A DNA stretch of 64,000 nucleotides from Aminobacter carboxidus (GCF_014863355.1 NZ_JACZEP010000007.1:124001-188000), one strand, 5' to 3'; numbered from the stretch's first letter, positions 32,922-43,949 are shown. Notes: a model not told the origin generated them from the letters alone. Translations and numbers: made by a program.

Positions 32922-34246
32922 GCCTTGGCGCCCAGCTTGGCCAGAGCTTCAGCCACCGGCAGCGTCAGGCGTTCGCCGGACTTGCGGTTCTTGATCTCGA
33001 CCTCGCCTGCGGCAGCGCCGCGCGGGCCGACGATCACCTGCCAGGGCAGGCCGATCAGGTCGGCGGTGGCGAACTTGCCGCCGGCGCGCTGGTCGGTGTC
33101 GTCATAGAGCACGTCCTTGCCGGCTGCCTCGAACGCCTTGTAAAGCTCGTCGCAGACGCGGTCGCACTCGGCGTCGCCGACCTTCATGTTGATCAGGCCG
33201 ATGTCGAACGGCGCCACCGCTTCCGGCCAGATGATGCCGTTCTCGTCATGGCTGGCCTCGATGATCGCAGCAATCAGGCGGCTCGGGCCGATGCCATAGG
33301 AGCCCATCGACACGAAATGCTCCTTGCCATCGGGGCCCATGACCTTGGCACCCATCGGCTTGGAGTACTTCTCGCCGAAGTGGAAGATGTGCCCGACCTC
33401 GATGCCGCGCGCCGAAACCTTGTCGGCTTCGGGCACTGCGGCCCAGGCGGCCTCGTCATGCATCTCTTCGGTCGCCGCATAAGGCGTCGTCCACTGCTTG
33501 ACGATCCCGTCCATCTCGCCGTCATTGGCGAAGTCGGTCGCTGCACCCGGCACCGGCAAAGCGAGATAGTTGCGGTGGCAGAACACCTGGCTTTCGCCGG
33601 TTTCAGCCAGGATGATGAATTCGTGGCTGAGGTCGCCGCCGATCGGGCCGGTATCGGCGCGCATCGGGATCGCCTGCAGCCCCATCCGTGTGAAGGTGCG
33701 CAGGTAGGAAACGAACATCCTGTTGTAGGCGGCCTTGGCGCCCTCGAAGTCGAGGTCGAAAGAGTAGGCGTCCTTCATCAGGAACTCGCGCGAACGCATC
33801 ACGCCGAAGCGCGGGCGTACCTCGTCGCGGAACTTCCACTGGATGTGATAGAGGTTGAGCGGCAGGTCCTTGTACGACTTGACGTAGGAGCGGAAGATTT
33901 CCGTCACCATCTCTTCATTGGTCGGGCCGAACAGCATGTCGCGCTCGTGCCGGTCCTTGATGCGCAGCATCTCCTTGCCGTAGTCGTCATAGCGGCCGCT
34001 TTCGCGCCACAGGTCGGCTGACTGGATGGTCGGCATCAGGATTTCGAGCGCCCCTGCCCGGTCCTGTTCCTCGCGCACGATGCGGCAGATCTTGTCGAGT
34101 ACACGCTTGCCCAGCGGCAGCCACGAGAAGCTGCCGGCCGCCTGCTGCCTGATCATGCCCGCGCGCAGCATCAGCCGGTGGGAAATGATGTCCGCCTCGC
34201 GGGGATTTTCTTTCAGGATAGGAAGGAAATAGCGCGACAGAAGCAT
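32918..34246 (-). CDS. proS: Prolyl-tRNA synthetase
   Basis: A class II synthetase of 442 residues, the short alphaproteobacterial form without the editing insertion. The N-terminus is [20 protein letters not shown], motif 2 is in [19 protein letters not shown] and motif 3 in [19 protein letters not shown], and the anticodon-binding domain is C-terminal. The ATG at 34246 is preferred because GGAA lies 7 bases upstream and homologues start at this point; an ATG at 34258 (MEHSMLL) is the alternative. It leads the proS-lolC-lolD unit, each pair overlapping by 4 bases. Confidence 0.95.
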   Translation of the reverse strand: MLLSRYFLPILKENPREADIISHRLMLRAGMIRQQAAGSFSWLPLGKRVLDKICRIVREEQDRAGALEILMPTIQSADLWRESGRYDDYGKEMLRIKDRHERDMLFGPTNEEMVTEIFRSYVKSYKDLPLNLYHIQWKFRDEVRPRFGVMRSREFLMKDAYSFDLDFEGAKAAYNRMFVSYLRTFTRMGLQAIPMRADTGPIGGDLSHEFIILAETGESQVFCHRNYLALPVPGAATDFANDGEMDGIVKQWTTPYAATEEMHDEAAWAAVPEADKVSARGIEVGHIFHFGEKYSKPMGAKVMGPDGKEHFVSMGSYGIGPSRLIAAIIEASHDENGIIWPEAVAPFDIGLINMKVGDAECDRVCDELYKAFEAAGKDVLYDDTDQRAGGKFATADLIGLPWQVIVGPRGAAAGEVEIKNRKSGERLTLPVAEALAKLGAKA

Positions 34247-34268
34247 CGAATGTTCCATGAAAACGGTG

Positions 34269-34284
34269 ATGCCGGAATCGGCAT
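34269..34284 (-). promoter_or_regulatory. Inverted repeat in the proS leader
   Basis: ATGCCG-GAAT-CGGCAT is a perfect 6-bp dyad 11-23 bases upstream of the proS start. It may be a leader hairpin or a protein site. Nothing more can be said. Confidence 0.3.
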
Positions 34285-34453
34285 GACAAGGAGGCTTGCT
34301 TGAACGGGCTTCATAGCCATTTCAAGGCGGAATGAAAACCCGCGCATGCCGTTTCGACGCAGCGTCAGAATGACCTTTGTGGCGGATCGACGGCGCCTGC
34401 CAATCAATTGTGCAATGCAGCACAGGATTGCCCGCCTGGAAGCAAAATTCCGC

Positions 34454-34481
34454 GTGACAATTCATTTCCGCTTGGTCTAAT
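34454..34481 (+). promoter_or_regulatory. Promoter of the candidate small RNA
   Basis: GTGACA (34454-34459) and TCTAAT (34476-34481) each match the sigma-70 consensus at five of six bases and are separated by 16 bp. Transcription would start near 34488. Confidence 0.55.
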
Positions 34482-34487
34482 GTGCCC

Positions 34488-34638
34488 CGATAACCGAGAG
34501 GGCGGAGAAAAATTCGCTCTCCTGCGCGGTCAAAGTCTTGGGAGGATGCGATCTAGGCGCGATAACTCGCTGCCGCCGGCAACGGAAAGCAGATCGGACG
34601 CGTTTAAATTGCAAGGCTTCGTGCCTTGCATTTTTTTT
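34488..34638 (+). ncRNA. Candidate small RNA of about 150 nt
   Basis: The interval runs from the predicted start after the GTGACA/TCTAAT promoter to an intrinsic terminator. The 5' part can form a hairpin (GAGAGGGCG with CGCTCTC). No coding frame with a ribosome site exists. The locus between proS and the DUF1467/mce/rnj block is where I loosely recall an alphaproteobacterial trans-acting RNA (alpha-r45 type) in Sinorhizobium; that link is from memory and unverified. Promoter and terminator on the same strand, with nothing to translate, are the main evidence. Confidence 0.6.
34611..34638 (+). terminator. Strong Rho-independent terminator
   Basis: GCAAGGC-TTCGT-GCCTTGC forms a perfect 7-bp stem followed by A and eight Ts. 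It is the best intrinsic terminator in the window and points on the plus strand, away from both flanking minus-strand genes. Confidence 0.9.
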
Positions 34639-34721
34639 GGGCAATCATCGGCTTATGCCGCTTCGCTAAGAAGCAACACTAACCGCATTTCTTACTCGCT
34701 GGCCCTACCCCGTGGAATGCG

Positions 34722-34991
34722 TCAATTGATCTCGGGAATGAACTGCGGGAAGTCGTCGAAGCTGTAGCCCAGCCCCTTGGTGACGAAATAGAACGCCCCG
34801 ATCACCACTGCTGTAACCACCGTCGTCCACAGCATCGCACGCAGCATGTGCGGCCCTCGCGGCGCGCTCGCCTCGGTGCCGAGCGTCACGTCACGGTCTT
34901 CATCCTGGGTCTTCAGCCCAAAGGGCAGGATGGCAAACAAAGTCAGCCACCAGAAGACGAAATACATCGCAGCGAGTGATACCCAGGTCAT
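34722..34991 (-). CDS. DUF1467 family membrane protein
   Basis: An 89-residue protein with two membrane helices (LAAMYFVFWWLTLFAILPFG and MLRAMLWTTVVTAVVIGAFY) joined by a charged loop with KTQDEDRDVTLGTEASAPRG. This is the DUF1467 pattern seen next to mce in Rhizobiales. Function is unknown. Its start overlaps the mce stop (ATGA), so it is co-translated with methylmalonyl-CoA epimerase. Confidence 0.88.
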   Translation of the reverse strand: MTWVSLAAMYFVFWWLTLFAILPFGLKTQDEDRDVTLGTEASAPRGPHMLRAMLWTTVVTAVVIGAFYFVTKGLGYSFDDFPQFIPEIN

Positions 34992-35392
34992 ACCTGCTCC
35001 AGTTCTACCAGCGTGCCCTGGAAATCCTTGGGGTGTAGAAACAGCACCGGCTTGCCATGTGCCCCGATCTTCGGGTTGCCGTCACCGAGCACGCGCGCGC
35101 CATTAGCCTTGAGATGGTCGCGCGCCGCCAGGATGTCGTCAACCTCATAGCAGACATGGTGCATACCGCCCGACGGGCTCTTCGCCAGGAACGCCGCAAT
35201 CGGCGAGCCCTCGCCCAAGGGCTCGAGCAACTCGATCTTGGTGTTGCCGACGTCGATGAACACCACCGTCACGCCATGCTCGGGCAGCGCCTGCGGCGCA
35301 CCAACCTTGGCGCCGAGCGTGTCGCGATAGACAGCGCTCGCCGCTGCCAGATCCGGCACGGCGATCGCAACATGGTTGAGACGTCCGAGCAT
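34988..35392 (-). CDS. mce: Methylmalonyl-CoA epimerase
   Basis: A 134-residue VOC-fold enzyme that interconverts the 2R and 2S forms of methylmalonyl-CoA in propionate breakdown. MLGRLNHVAIAVPDL carries the first metal histidine, and GMHHVCYEVDDI and TLVELEQV supply further ligands. The ATG at 35392 follows AGGACT at good distance; the longer frame enters rnj. It sits in the rnj-mce-DUF1467 unit. Confidence 0.92.
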   Translation of the reverse strand: MLGRLNHVAIAVPDLAAASAVYRDTLGAKVGAPQALPEHGVTVVFIDVGNTKIELLEPLGEGSPIAAFLAKSPSGGMHHVCYEVDDILAARDHLKANGARVLGDGNPKIGAHGKPVLFLHPKDFQGTLVELEQV

Positions 35393-35406
35393 CGTCAGTC
35401 CTGTCT

Positions 35407-37077
35407 TCAGCGGGTGACGAACACCGTCACCAGCGGTTTCTTGCCCCAGGCTTCGTTGGCGGCACCGCGCACTGCGCGACGCACGGCTTCCTGCACCAGG
35501 TCGAGGTCTTTTCGGCGCGCACGGGGTATCGAGTCCACGGCGCCGATTGCCGCATCGAGCATAAGCTCTTCGAGATCCTCGCCGCCGGCGTCGGTTTCGG
35601 CCACGCCGATCGCCACCAGATCCGGGTCGCCGGCAAGCTCGTACTTGTCGTCGAGCACGACATTGACGGCAACATGGCCGGCAAACGACAGCTTGCGCCG
35701 GTCGCGGATGCCCATCGCCTCGTCGGAGCCGATCAGCTTGCCATCCTTGTAGACGCGGCCGAACGGCACCTGGTCGATGATCTCGGCGGCTCCCGGCCAC
35801 AGCCTGAGCATGTCGCCGTCGCGGATCTGCGCCACTTCGGGAATGCCCGATAGCGACATCAGCGAGCCCTGGCCGACGAGATGGGCCGCCTCGCCATGCA
35901 CCGGCACGCCAATGCGCGGGCGAACCCACTCATACATGCGCTTGAGTTCCGAGCGGCGCGGATGACCAGAAACATGGACCAGCGCGTCGCCGTCCTCGAT
36001 GATCTTGATACCCTGGTCGATGAGCAGGTTCTTGATCTCGAGGATCGCCTTTTCGTTGCCGGGAATGGTGCGCGAGGAAAACACGACGGTGTCGCCAGGC
36101 GACAGCGCCACCGACTTCATCTCGTCGCGCGCCAGCTTCGCCAGTGCCGCACGCGGCTCGCCCTGGCTGCCGGTGCAGATGACGACAAGGTTTTCGCGCG
36201 GAATGTAGCCGTAGTCCTCTTCGGAGACGAATTCCGGCAGCCCGTCCATGTAGCCGAGCTCGCTCGACACATCGATGACGCGCTTGAGCGAGCGGCCCAT
36301 CACCAGAACCTGGCGGCCGGCGTCGCGCGCGGCTTCCGCGATCGAGCGGATACGGCCGACATTGGACGAGAAGGTGGTGACCGCAACGCGGCCCTTGGCT
36401 TCCTCGATGACCTTGCGCAGTCCCTGCCCAACCTGCTGCTCGGACGGCGAGTCGCCTTCGCGCAGCGCATTGGTGGAATCGCAGACAAGTGCCAGCACGC
36501 CCTTGTCGCCATAGGCGCGGAAGCGTGCCTCGTCGGTCATCGGGCCGATCTCGGGCGCCGGGTCGATCTTCCAGTCGCCCGTGTGGATCACCGTGCCGGC
36601 GGGCGAGGTGATCGCCAGTGACACCGGCTCGGGGATCGAATGGCTGACCGCGATCGCTTCGATCTCGAACGGCCCGACAGTGAATTTCTCGCCGGCGCGA
36701 TAGACGGTCACCGGAATCTTCGGCGCGCCCTGCTCCGACTGGCGCTTGGCTTCCAGAAGACCTGCGGCGAACGGCGTCATCCACACCGGTGCCTTGAGCT
36801 TCGGCCAGGTGTCATGCAGCGCACCATAGTGATCTTCATGCGCGTGCGTGATGATGATGCCGCGGAGGTTTTGCAGTTCCTCCTCAATGAAGCGCGTGTC
36901 GGGCAGCACAAGGTCGACACCGGGCAGCGTCGCATCGGGGAACGTCACGCCGACATCGATGATGATCCACTCGCGCTTGTTCGCCGGGCCGAAGCCGTAG
37001 AGAGCGAAGTTCATGCCGATCTCGCCGACACCGCCTAGCGGGACGAATACGAGCTCGGCGTTTTCCGCTTTCGCCAT
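35407..37077 (-). CDS. rnj: Ribonuclease J
   Basis: A 556-residue metallo-beta-lactamase/beta-CASP ribonuclease with 5'-3' exo- and endonuclease activity in RNA turnover. The metal site THAHEDHYGAL is near residues 76-86. HTGDWKID, the beta-CASP segment and HVSGHPRRSELKRMYEWVRP near residue 375 follow. The ATG at 37077 (MAKAENAELVFVPLGGVGEIG) is preceded by AAAGGA; the 18-residue upstream extension is unlikely. It is 22 bases from the birA stop. Confidence 0.94.
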   Translation of the reverse strand: MAKAENAELVFVPLGGVGEIGMNFALYGFGPANKREWIIIDVGVTFPDATLPGVDLVLPDTRFIEEELQNLRGIIITHAHEDHYGALHDTWPKLKAPVWMTPFAAGLLEAKRQSEQGAPKIPVTVYRAGEKFTVGPFEIEAIAVSHSIPEPVSLAITSPAGTVIHTGDWKIDPAPEIGPMTDEARFRAYGDKGVLALVCDSTNALREGDSPSEQQVGQGLRKVIEEAKGRVAVTTFSSNVGRIRSIAEAARDAGRQVLVMGRSLKRVIDVSSELGYMDGLPEFVSEEDYGYIPRENLVVICTGSQGEPRAALAKLARDEMKSVALSPGDTVVFSSRTIPGNEKAILEIKNLLIDQGIKIIEDGDALVHVSGHPRRSELKRMYEWVRPRIGVPVHGEAAHLVGQGSLMSLSGIPEVAQIRDGDMLRLWPGAAEIIDQVPFGRVYKDGKLIGSDEAMGIRDRRKLSFAGHVAVNVVLDDKYELAGDPDLVAIGVAETDAGGEDLEELMLDAAIGAVDSIPRARRKDLDLVQEAVRRAVRGAANEAWGKKPLVTVFVTR

Positions 37078-37099
37078 ACCAGAAATCCTTTCAGGCCAA

Positions 37100-37927
37100 T
37101 CAGGCCGCGCCGGCCGAGGCGACCGCGCCAAAATGCACGTCGCCAGCGGCGATCTTTACCGTTTCACCTTTTGCGTCACGGATCACGAAGCGGCAATCCT
37201 CGTCGATGGTCTCGAAGACGCCGCGTACCACATTTCCCTCAATCCGCACGGCGACTTCGCTGCCGAGGCCGGCCGCGCGTGCAAGCCAGCGTTTGCGGAT
37301 CGATGCCAGTCCCCTACCGCCGGCCCAGACGCGTTCGTTTTCGCTCCACGCATCGGAGAGCGCCAGAAACAACGTCTCGGCATCGACACCAGCCCCCAGG
37401 CTAGCAAGCGAGGTCGCGGGATAAGGCACGTCGGTCGGATGCGCAACGACGTTGACGCCGATGCCGATGGCAATCGCCAGCCGCCCTTGGCCAAGCAACG
37501 TCGATTCAAGCAGGATGCCGGCAAGCTTGGCGCCGGAAGCCAAAACGTCGTTCGGCCACTTCAGCTCGAAACGCTTGACGCCCTGCCCGCTGCCACCGTC
37601 GACGCCGACCGAAAACCGCGCATTCGGCGCGACTGCATCGAGCGCATCGGCCAGCGCAAGCCCGGCAACGAAGCCAAGCGTCGCCGCATGTTGCAGGTCG
37701 TGGTCGAGAACCTTGAGCAGGGTCGCGGCGAGATTGCCTTCCGGCGTCACCCAGGCGCGGCCACGTCGGCCACGCCCGCTCTCCTGTTTCTTCGAAACGA
37801 CCCAGAGCTTGCCCGGGTCGCCGGCGATGCCCCGTTCCAGCGCCAGCGCATTGGTCGAACCTACCGCGTCATGGGCTTCGAGGCGGAAACCGTCGGCAGT
37901 TGCTGTCGGTGCGAGCTGGAATCCCAT
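37100..37927 (-). CDS. birA: Biotin-[acetyl-CoA-carboxylase] ligase
   Basis: A 275-residue biotin protein ligase. The biotinyl-AMP loop GRGRRGRAW is near residues 51-59, with LKWPNDVLASGAKLAGILLE and GIGVNV downstream. There is no N-terminal HTH, so it is the enzyme-only class and not a repressor. The ATG at 37927 (MGFQLAPTATADGF) follows the nuoN stop within 5 bases. Its place after nuoN is typical of Rhizobiales. Confidence 0.93.
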   Translation of the reverse strand: MGFQLAPTATADGFRLEAHDAVGSTNALALERGIAGDPGKLWVVSKKQESGRGRRGRAWVTPEGNLAATLLKVLDHDLQHAATLGFVAGLALADALDAVAPNARFSVGVDGGSGQGVKRFELKWPNDVLASGAKLAGILLESTLLGQGRLAIAIGIGVNVVAHPTDVPYPATSLASLGAGVDAETLFLALSDAWSENERVWAGGRGLASIRKRWLARAAGLGSEVAVRIEGNVVRGVFETIDEDCRFVIRDAKGETVKIAAGDVHFGAVASAGAA

Positions 37928-37931
37928 ACCG

Positions 37932-39368
37932 TCAGAAGAAGGTCTTGGCAGCAGCTTCCGCCATCTGCCCGATCGGGCCGCCAATCAGCACGTAAAACAG
38001 CACGAACGCACCGGACAGGCCGAGAACCAGGCGAAGCTCGCCGGCCATCGGCTGGAAACCGCCGACCGGTTCATCGAACCACATGATCTTGATGATGCGC
38101 AGGTAGTAGAAGGCACCCACCACCGAAGCCAGCACGCCAATGATCGCGAGTGCGTAGAGATTGGCGTTGATCGCAGCGAGGAAGACGTACCACTTCCCCC
38201 AGAAGCCCGCGAGCGGCGGGATACCGGCCAACGAGAACATCAGGATGGTCAGGATCGTCGCCATGACAGGATTGGTCGAAGACAGGCCGGCGAGATCGGA
38301 GATCTGCTCGACATTGCCGTCCTTGCGGCGCATCGCCAGGATGAAGGCGAAGGTGCCGAGCGTCATCACCAGGTAGATCAGCATGTAGATGACCACGCCG
38401 CGGACGCCGGCCTCGCTGTTGGCGGCGAGGCCGACAAGCGCGTAGCCCATGTGGCCGATCGACGAATATGCCATCAGGCGTTTGATGTTTTTCTGGCCGA
38501 TCGCGGCGAAGGCGCCGAGCGCCATCGAAGCGATGGAGACGAAGACGATGATCTGCTGCCAGTCGGTGCCGATCGGCTCGAATGCACCCATGGTAACGCG
38601 CACGATCAACGCCATCGCAGCCATCTTGGGAGCTGCGGCGAAGAACGCCGTCACCGGCGTCGGCGCACCTTCATAGACGTCGGGCGTCCACATGTGGAAC
38701 GGCACCGCCGAAATCTTGAAGCACAGGCCGGCCAGCACGAACACCAGGCCGAACACCAGGCCGAGCTGACGCTCACCACCGGCCAGCGCCGTGGCAATCG
38801 CGTCGAACGAGGTGTGACCGGTGTAACCGTAAACGAGGCTGATACCATAGAGCAGCATTCCCGACGACAGCGCGCCGAGAACGAAATACTTCAGGCCCGC
38901 TTCGGTCGAGCGCACATTGTCGCGGTTGATCGCGGCAATGACGTAAAGCGCCAGCGACTGCAGCTCGAGGCCGAGATAGAGCGCCAGCATGTCATTGGCC
39001 GAGATCATCAGCAGCATGCCGAGCGTTGCCAGCAGCACCAGCACCGGAAACTCGAACTTGTCGAACTTCTCGGCCTTGGCGAAGCCAACCGACATGATCA
39101 GCGTCACCGCCGCGCCAAGCAGCGTCAGGAACTTCATGAAGCGTGCGAAGGGATCGGACACGAAGGCCGTACCGTAGCCCGCACCGTCATGGCCGAACAC
39201 CAGCATCCAGGCACCGGCCGCCACCAGCAGCGCGACGGCCAGACCGGTCACGGTCGAGTTGGCGCGCTCGCCGGAGAACACGCCGATCATCAGCAGCGCC
39301 AGCGCGCCGACGGCGATGATCAGCTCCGGCATGGAGAGCGAGAGGCTCGAAAGGAGTTCGGGCGTCAT
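37932..39368 (-). CDS. nuoN: NADH-quinone oxidoreductase subunit N
   Basis: An antiporter-like membrane subunit of complex I, 478 residues with about 14 helices. [16 protein letters not shown] and [15 protein letters not shown] are the conserved proton-channel segments. The ATG at 39368 gives [19 protein letters not shown]; a TTG 9 bases upstream is less likely. It is the last nuo gene, 17 bases after nuoM. Confidence 0.95.
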   Translation of the reverse strand: MTPELLSSLSLSMPELIIAVGALALLMIGVFSGERANSTVTGLAVALLVAAGAWMLVFGHDGAGYGTAFVSDPFARFMKFLTLLGAAVTLIMSVGFAKAEKFDKFEFPVLVLLATLGMLLMISANDMLALYLGLELQSLALYVIAAINRDNVRSTEAGLKYFVLGALSSGMLLYGISLVYGYTGHTSFDAIATALAGGERQLGLVFGLVFVLAGLCFKISAVPFHMWTPDVYEGAPTPVTAFFAAAPKMAAMALIVRVTMGAFEPIGTDWQQIIVFVSIASMALGAFAAIGQKNIKRLMAYSSIGHMGYALVGLAANSEAGVRGVVIYMLIYLVMTLGTFAFILAMRRKDGNVEQISDLAGLSSTNPVMATILTILMFSLAGIPPLAGFWGKWYVFLAAINANLYALAIIGVLASVVGAFYYLRIIKIMWFDEPVGGFQPMAGELRLVLGLSGAFVLFYVLIGGPIGQMAEAAAKTFF

Positions 39369-39385
39369 GGTTCGCAAAACCCCTG

Positions 39386-40891
39386 TCAGTTCGCCGCCGC
39401 GGTCTGCGCGGCGTCGATCGATACGGTTACGTTGTTGATCAGCGCCTTGACCGAAGCAGTCGTGGCGTCGAACACCGGCGCCGGATAGACGCCGTAGAAG
39501 ATGACCAGGATGACCAGCGGATAGAGCACCACCTTCTCACGGCCCGACAGGTCGAACAGACCCTTCAGGCTTTCCTTGGTCAGCGCGCCAAACACCACGC
39601 GGCGGTACAGCCACAGCGCATAGGCCGCCGACAGGATCACGCCGCTCGCCGCGATCAGCGCCACCCAGGTGTTGACCTGGAAGATGCCGAACAGCGTCAG
39701 GAACTCGCCGACGAAGCCCGATGTGCCGGGAAGACCGACATTGGCCATTGTGAAGATCAGGAAGGCCACGGCGTATTTCGGCATGTTGTTGACGAGGCCG
39801 CCATAGGCCGCGATCTCGCGGGTGTGCATGCGATCATAGACGACGCCGACGCACAGGAACAGCGCGCCCGAGACGAGGCCGTGGCTGAGCATCTGGAAGA
39901 TAGCGCCCTGCACGCCCGCCTCGTTCATCGCAAAGATGCCCATGGTGACGTAGCCCATGTGGGCGACCGACGAGTAGGCGATCAGCTTCTTGATGTCTTC
40001 CTGCATCAGCGCCACCAGCGAGGTGTAGACGATGGCGATGACCGACATGGCGAACACCAGCGGCGCAAAGAACTCGGACGCCAGCGGGAACATCGGCAGC
40101 GAAAAGCGCAGGAAGCCGTAACCACCCATCTTCAGCAGGATGCCGGCCAGGATGACCGAGCCCGCAGTCGGCGCTTCGACGTGCGCATCCGGAAGCCAGG
40201 TGTGCACCGGCCACATCGGCATCTTCACCGCAAACGAGGCGAAGAAGGCGAGCCATAGCCATGTCTGCATGTTGGCCGGGAAGTCGTGCGCCAGAAGCGT
40301 CGGAATGTCGGTCGTGCCGGCCTGCCAGAACATCGCCATGATGGCCAGCAGCATCAGCACCGAGCCGAGCAGCGTGAACAGGAAGAACTTGAAGCTGGCA
40401 TAGACGCGGCGCTTGCCACCCCACACACCGATGATGATGAACATCGGGATCAGGCCAGCTTCGAAGAATACGTAGAACAGCACGATATCAAGTGCGCAGA
40501 ACACGCCGATCATCAGCGTTTCCAGGATCAGGAACGCGATCATGTATTCCTTGACGCGCTTTTCCACCGACTCCCAGCTCGCCAGGATGCACAGCGGCAT
40601 CAGGAAGGTCGTCAGGATGACGAACAGCATCGAAATGCCGTCCACGCCCATGTGATAGGAAATGCCGGAGTCGAGCCAGGCCGCCTTCTCGACGAACTGG
40701 AAGCCGGCTTCCGCATTGTCGAAATAGATCCAGATCAGCAGCGACACCGCGAAGGTGAACACCGTCGTCAGCAGCGCAACATTGCGGATATTGCGGCGCG
40801 CAGCGTCACCATCGTCCCTGATCAGAAGGATCAGGAGCGCGCCGACCAGCGGCAGAAAGGTGACCAGCGATAGAATGGGAACGCCAGACAT
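39386..40891 (-). CDS. nuoM: NADH-quinone oxidoreductase subunit M
   Basis: A 501-residue antiporter-like subunit of the complex I membrane arm. [32 protein letters not shown] and [13 protein letters not shown] carry the conserved lysine and histidine residues of the proton path. The start overlaps the nuoL stop by one base. Confidence 0.96.
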   Translation of the reverse strand: MSGVPILSLVTFLPLVGALLILLIRDDGDAARRNIRNVALLTTVFTFAVSLLIWIYFDNAEAGFQFVEKAAWLDSGISYHMGVDGISMLFVILTTFLMPLCILASWESVEKRVKEYMIAFLILETLMIGVFCALDIVLFYVFFEAGLIPMFIIIGVWGGKRRVYASFKFFLFTLLGSVLMLLAIMAMFWQAGTTDIPTLLAHDFPANMQTWLWLAFFASFAVKMPMWPVHTWLPDAHVEAPTAGSVILAGILLKMGGYGFLRFSLPMFPLASEFFAPLVFAMSVIAIVYTSLVALMQEDIKKLIAYSSVAHMGYVTMGIFAMNEAGVQGAIFQMLSHGLVSGALFLCVGVVYDRMHTREIAAYGGLVNNMPKYAVAFLIFTMANVGLPGTSGFVGEFLTLFGIFQVNTWVALIAASGVILSAAYALWLYRRVVFGALTKESLKGLFDLSGREKVVLYPLVILVIFYGVYPAPVFDATTASVKALINNVTVSIDAAQTAAAN

Positions 40892-42882
40892 CAGAAGGAG
40901 CTCCCGAGCATCATCCAGGTAACGAGGGCCGCCACGCCGATCAGCATGGCGAATGCGTAATGGTAGAGGTAACCGGTCTGCAGCTTGACAACGCGGTTGG
41001 TGACGTCAACGACGCGTGCCGAGATGCCGTCGGCACCAAAGCCGTCGATCAGCCAGCCGTCGCCCTTCTTCCACAGGAAGCGGCCGAGCCACTTGGCCGG
41101 GCGCACGAACAGGAAGTCGTACAACTCGTCGAAGTACCACTTGTTGAGCAGGAAGGCGTAGAGGCCGCGGTGGCGCTCGGCCAGGACCTTCGGCATCTCC
41201 GGCGAGCGGATGTAGAACAGGTAGGCCATAGCGAACCCGCCGATCATCGCTGCGAACGGAGCCAGCTTCACCCACATCGGCACGCTGTGGAAATCATGCA
41301 GGATGTGGTTGGTGTCGAGCGTGAACAGCGCGCCCTTCCAGAACTCGTTGTAGGCCTCGCCGATGAACTGGTCGTGGAAGATCACGCCGGCAAACAGCGC
41401 GCCGACAGCCAGGATGAACAGCGGCACCAGCATCACCGGCGGCGATTCATGCACATGATGCATGACGTCGGCGGTGGCGCGCGGCTTGCCGTGGAAGGTC
41501 ATGAAGATCAGGCGCCACGAGTAGAAGCTGGTGAAGCAGGCGGCTATGACCAGCATCGCGAAGGCAAAGCCGGCGACCGCATTGTGGCCGACGAACGCGC
41601 CTTCGATGATGGCGTCCTTGGAGAAGAAGCCGGCCGTGCCGATGATCGTCGCCGGGATACCGACGCCGGTCAGCGCCAGCGTGCCGATGACCATCATCCA
41701 GTAGGTGGTCGGGATCAGCTTCCTGAGTCCGCCCATCTTGCGCATGTCCTGCTCGTCGGAGACGGCATGGATCACCGAACCCGAGCCCAGGAACAGCAAC
41801 GCCTTGAAGAAGGCATGCGTGAACAGGTGGAAGATCGCGGCTGAATAGAAGCCCATGCCGAGTGCCACGAACATGTAGCCGAGCTGCGAGCAGGTCGAAT
41901 AGGCGATGACGCGCTTGATGTCGTTCTGCACCAGGCCGACGGTCGCGGCGAAAAAGGCGGTGAACGCACCGACGAAGGTAACCACGGTGAGTGCCGTGTG
42001 TGACAACTCGAACACCGGCGACAGGCGCGCCAGCATGAACACGCCGGCGGTGACCATTGTCGCCGCGTGGATCAGCGCCGAGACGGGCGTCGGGCCTTCC
42101 ATGGCGTCCGGCAACCAGGTGTGCAGCGGCACTTGCGCCGACTTGCCCATGGCGCCCATGAACAGCAGCAGGCACACGATGGTCAGCGCATTGTGCTTGT
42201 CGAGAGCGTAGCCGAGGAAGTTCAGCACGGTATCGCTATGTTCAGCGGGACCCTCAGCCGGCAGGTAGGAAGCAGCAGTTGCGAAGATGGTGCTGAATTC
42301 GACCGAGCCGAACAGGACGTACAGGCCGAAGATGCCGAGCAGGAAGCCGAAGTCGCCGACGCGGTTGACGACGAAGGCCTTGATCGCGGCAGCATTCGCC
42401 GACGGCTTCTTGTACCAGAAGCCGATCAGCAGGTAGGACGCGAGGCCCACCCCTTCCCAGCCGAAGAACATCTGCACGAGGTTGTCCGACGTCACCAGCA
42501 TCAGCATGGCGAATGTGAACAGCGACAGGTAGCCAAAGAAGCGCGGCCGATGCGGATCGTGGTGCATGTAGCCGATCGAGTAGATGTGAACCAGCGCCGA
42601 AACCGTGTTGACCACGACCAGCATGACGGTGGTCAGCGTGTCGATGCGCAGCGCCCAGTCGGCCTGGATTCCGCCGACGTCGAGGAAGCGCAGCACCGGT
42701 ACGGTGAAGACCTCGACATCGCCGAGCGCCACGGTCGCGAAGGCGACCCAGGACAGCACGGCCGACACCACCAGCAGGCCGGAGGTGATGTATTCGGATG
42801 CTTTCGCTCCGATCGAACGGCCAAACAGGCCGGCGATCAGGAAGCCGACAAGCGGAAGAAAGACGATGAAGTGGTACATCAT
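40891..42882 (-). CDS. nuoL: NADH-quinone oxidoreductase subunit L
   Basis: The largest membrane subunit of complex I, 663 residues with about 16 helices and the long C-terminal lateral helix. [33 protein letters not shown] and [20 protein letters not shown] are conserved landmarks. It begins [21 protein letters not shown]; the second Met is a possible alternative start. Confidence 0.96.
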   Translation of the reverse strand: MMYHFIVFLPLVGFLIAGLFGRSIGAKASEYITSGLLVVSAVLSWVAFATVALGDVEVFTVPVLRFLDVGGIQADWALRIDTLTTVMLVVVNTVSALVHIYSIGYMHHDPHRPRFFGYLSLFTFAMLMLVTSDNLVQMFFGWEGVGLASYLLIGFWYKKPSANAAAIKAFVVNRVGDFGFLLGIFGLYVLFGSVEFSTIFATAASYLPAEGPAEHSDTVLNFLGYALDKHNALTIVCLLLFMGAMGKSAQVPLHTWLPDAMEGPTPVSALIHAATMVTAGVFMLARLSPVFELSHTALTVVTFVGAFTAFFAATVGLVQNDIKRVIAYSTCSQLGYMFVALGMGFYSAAIFHLFTHAFFKALLFLGSGSVIHAVSDEQDMRKMGGLRKLIPTTYWMMVIGTLALTGVGIPATIIGTAGFFSKDAIIEGAFVGHNAVAGFAFAMLVIAACFTSFYSWRLIFMTFHGKPRATADVMHHVHESPPVMLVPLFILAVGALFAGVIFHDQFIGEAYNEFWKGALFTLDTNHILHDFHSVPMWVKLAPFAAMIGGFAMAYLFYIRSPEMPKVLAERHRGLYAFLLNKWYFDELYDFLFVRPAKWLGRFLWKKGDGWLIDGFGADGISARVVDVTNRVVKLQTGYLYHYAFAMLIGVAALVTWMMLGSSF

Positions 42883-42889
42883 TGGCCGA

Positions 42890-43198
42890 TCAGCCCTTCA
42901 TCATGTTCACGTCTTCGACCGCGATCGAGCCACGGTTGCGGAAGAAGACGACGAGGATTGCAAGTCCGATCGCCGCTTCGGCGGCGGCAACGGTGAGTAC
43001 GAACAGCGCGAAAACCTGGCCGACGAGATCGCCGAGCTCAGCCGAGAACGCCACGAAGTTGATGTTGACCGCGAGCAGGATCAGCTCGACCGACATCAGG
43101 ATGACGATGACGTTCTTGCGGTTCAGGAAGATGCCGAACACGCCGAGCGTGAACAGGACCGCCGAAAGCGTCAGATAGTGCGCGATGCCGACAACCAT
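42890..43198 (-). CDS. nuoK: NADH-quinone oxidoreductase subunit K
   Basis: A 102-residue membrane subunit with three helices. [20 protein letters not shown] and [16 protein letters not shown] carry the two membrane glutamates needed for proton pumping. It lies 2 bases after nuoJ and 7 bases before nuoL. Confidence 0.96.
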   Translation of the reverse strand: MVVGIAHYLTLSAVLFTLGVFGIFLNRKNVIVILMSVELILLAVNINFVAFSAELGDLVGQVFALFVLTVAAAEAAIGLAILVVFFRNRGSIAVEDVNMMKG

Positions 43199-43200
43199 GG

Positions 43201-43821
43201 TCAGATTCCCTTGCCCGTCTCGACCTTCTTGACCTCGATCGCGGTGGCCGGCGTGCGGGCAACCTGGGCAGAGATGTCCTGGCGCTTGACGTTCGGCTTG
43301 TGGCGCAGCGTCAAGACGATGGCGCCGATCATGGCGACCAGAAGCACGAGGCCGGCGATCTGGAAGAAGTAGATGTAGTCTGTGTAGAGGATGTCACCGA
43401 GTGCAGCCGTGTTGTGGCGCGTGGCGATATCGGGCGTCGGCTGCGCGACCGCTGTCGCGAGCTTCGGCGCGAAGGCGTAGCCGCCGGTCACGACAATCAG
43501 CTCGGCGGCGAGGATCAGGCCGACAAGCGCGCCGATCGGCGCATATTGCAGCGCGCCCGACTTCAGTTCGGCGAAGTCGACGTCGAGCATCATGACGACG
43601 AACAGGAATAGCACCGCCACCGCGCCGACATAAACGACGAGCAGGATCATCGCCAGGAACTCGGCGCCGGTCAAAAGGAACAGGCCCGCCGCGTTGAAAA
43701 ACGTCAGGATCAGGTAGAGCACCGAGTGAACCGGGTTGCGCGCCGAAATGACCATGAAGGCCGACGCCACCGCGATGAAGGCGAAGAGGTAGAAAAATAC
43801 CGCTTCAAGTCCGTTGAGCAT
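43201..43821 (-). CDS. nuoJ: NADH-quinone oxidoreductase subunit J
   Basis: A 206-residue membrane subunit with five helices. [20 protein letters not shown] and [20 protein letters not shown] are the NuoJ signature, the latter with the conserved Tyr-Val-Gly turn that becomes a pi-bulge. The 128-base gap between nuoI and nuoJ is the largest inside the nuo operon and has no gene. Confidence 0.95.
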   Translation of the reverse strand: MLNGLEAVFFYLFAFIAVASAFMVISARNPVHSVLYLILTFFNAAGLFLLTGAEFLAMILLVVYVGAVAVLFLFVVMMLDVDFAELKSGALQYAPIGALVGLILAAELIVVTGGYAFAPKLATAVAQPTPDIATRHNTAALGDILYTDYIYFFQIAGLVLLVAMIGAIVLTLRHKPNVKRQDISAQVARTPATAIEVKKVETGKGI

Positions 43822-43949
43822 GGGTTCCCCCGGGTTTCCTTTCGGACAGCGCGCCTGTGCGCCCTGCCCTGTTCACGTCCTCGCTCCGCCTCCGAAGCAG
43901 GACGCGCGTTCCTTAGACGAGCCGACTTGGCCCGTCCATTGTTCAAGCC

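Larger units (their letters stand above)
34259..34721. other. Intergenic region between proS and the DUF1467 gene
   Basis: The 463 bases hold a hairpin near proS, and a plus-strand promoter followed by a strong intrinsic terminator, which together define a probable small RNA. No protein-coding frame with a ribosome site was found. Confidence 0.7.

Noticed and set aside
31770-33107. A 445-codon plus-strand frame opposite lolC
   Set aside because: lolC is clear on the minus strand; the frame has an Asp/His/Arg-rich shadow composition and no motif.
37452-39488. A 678-codon open frame on the plus strand opposite birA and nuoN
   Set aside because: It is antisense to well-supported genes, its composition (rich in His, Arg, Gln, Asp) is that of a GC-rich shadow frame, and it has no family motif.
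43822-43949. Gap between nuoI and nuoJ as a hidden gene or second promoter
   Set aside because: No frame with a ribosome site apart from the nuoJ start, and no clear promoter boxes.
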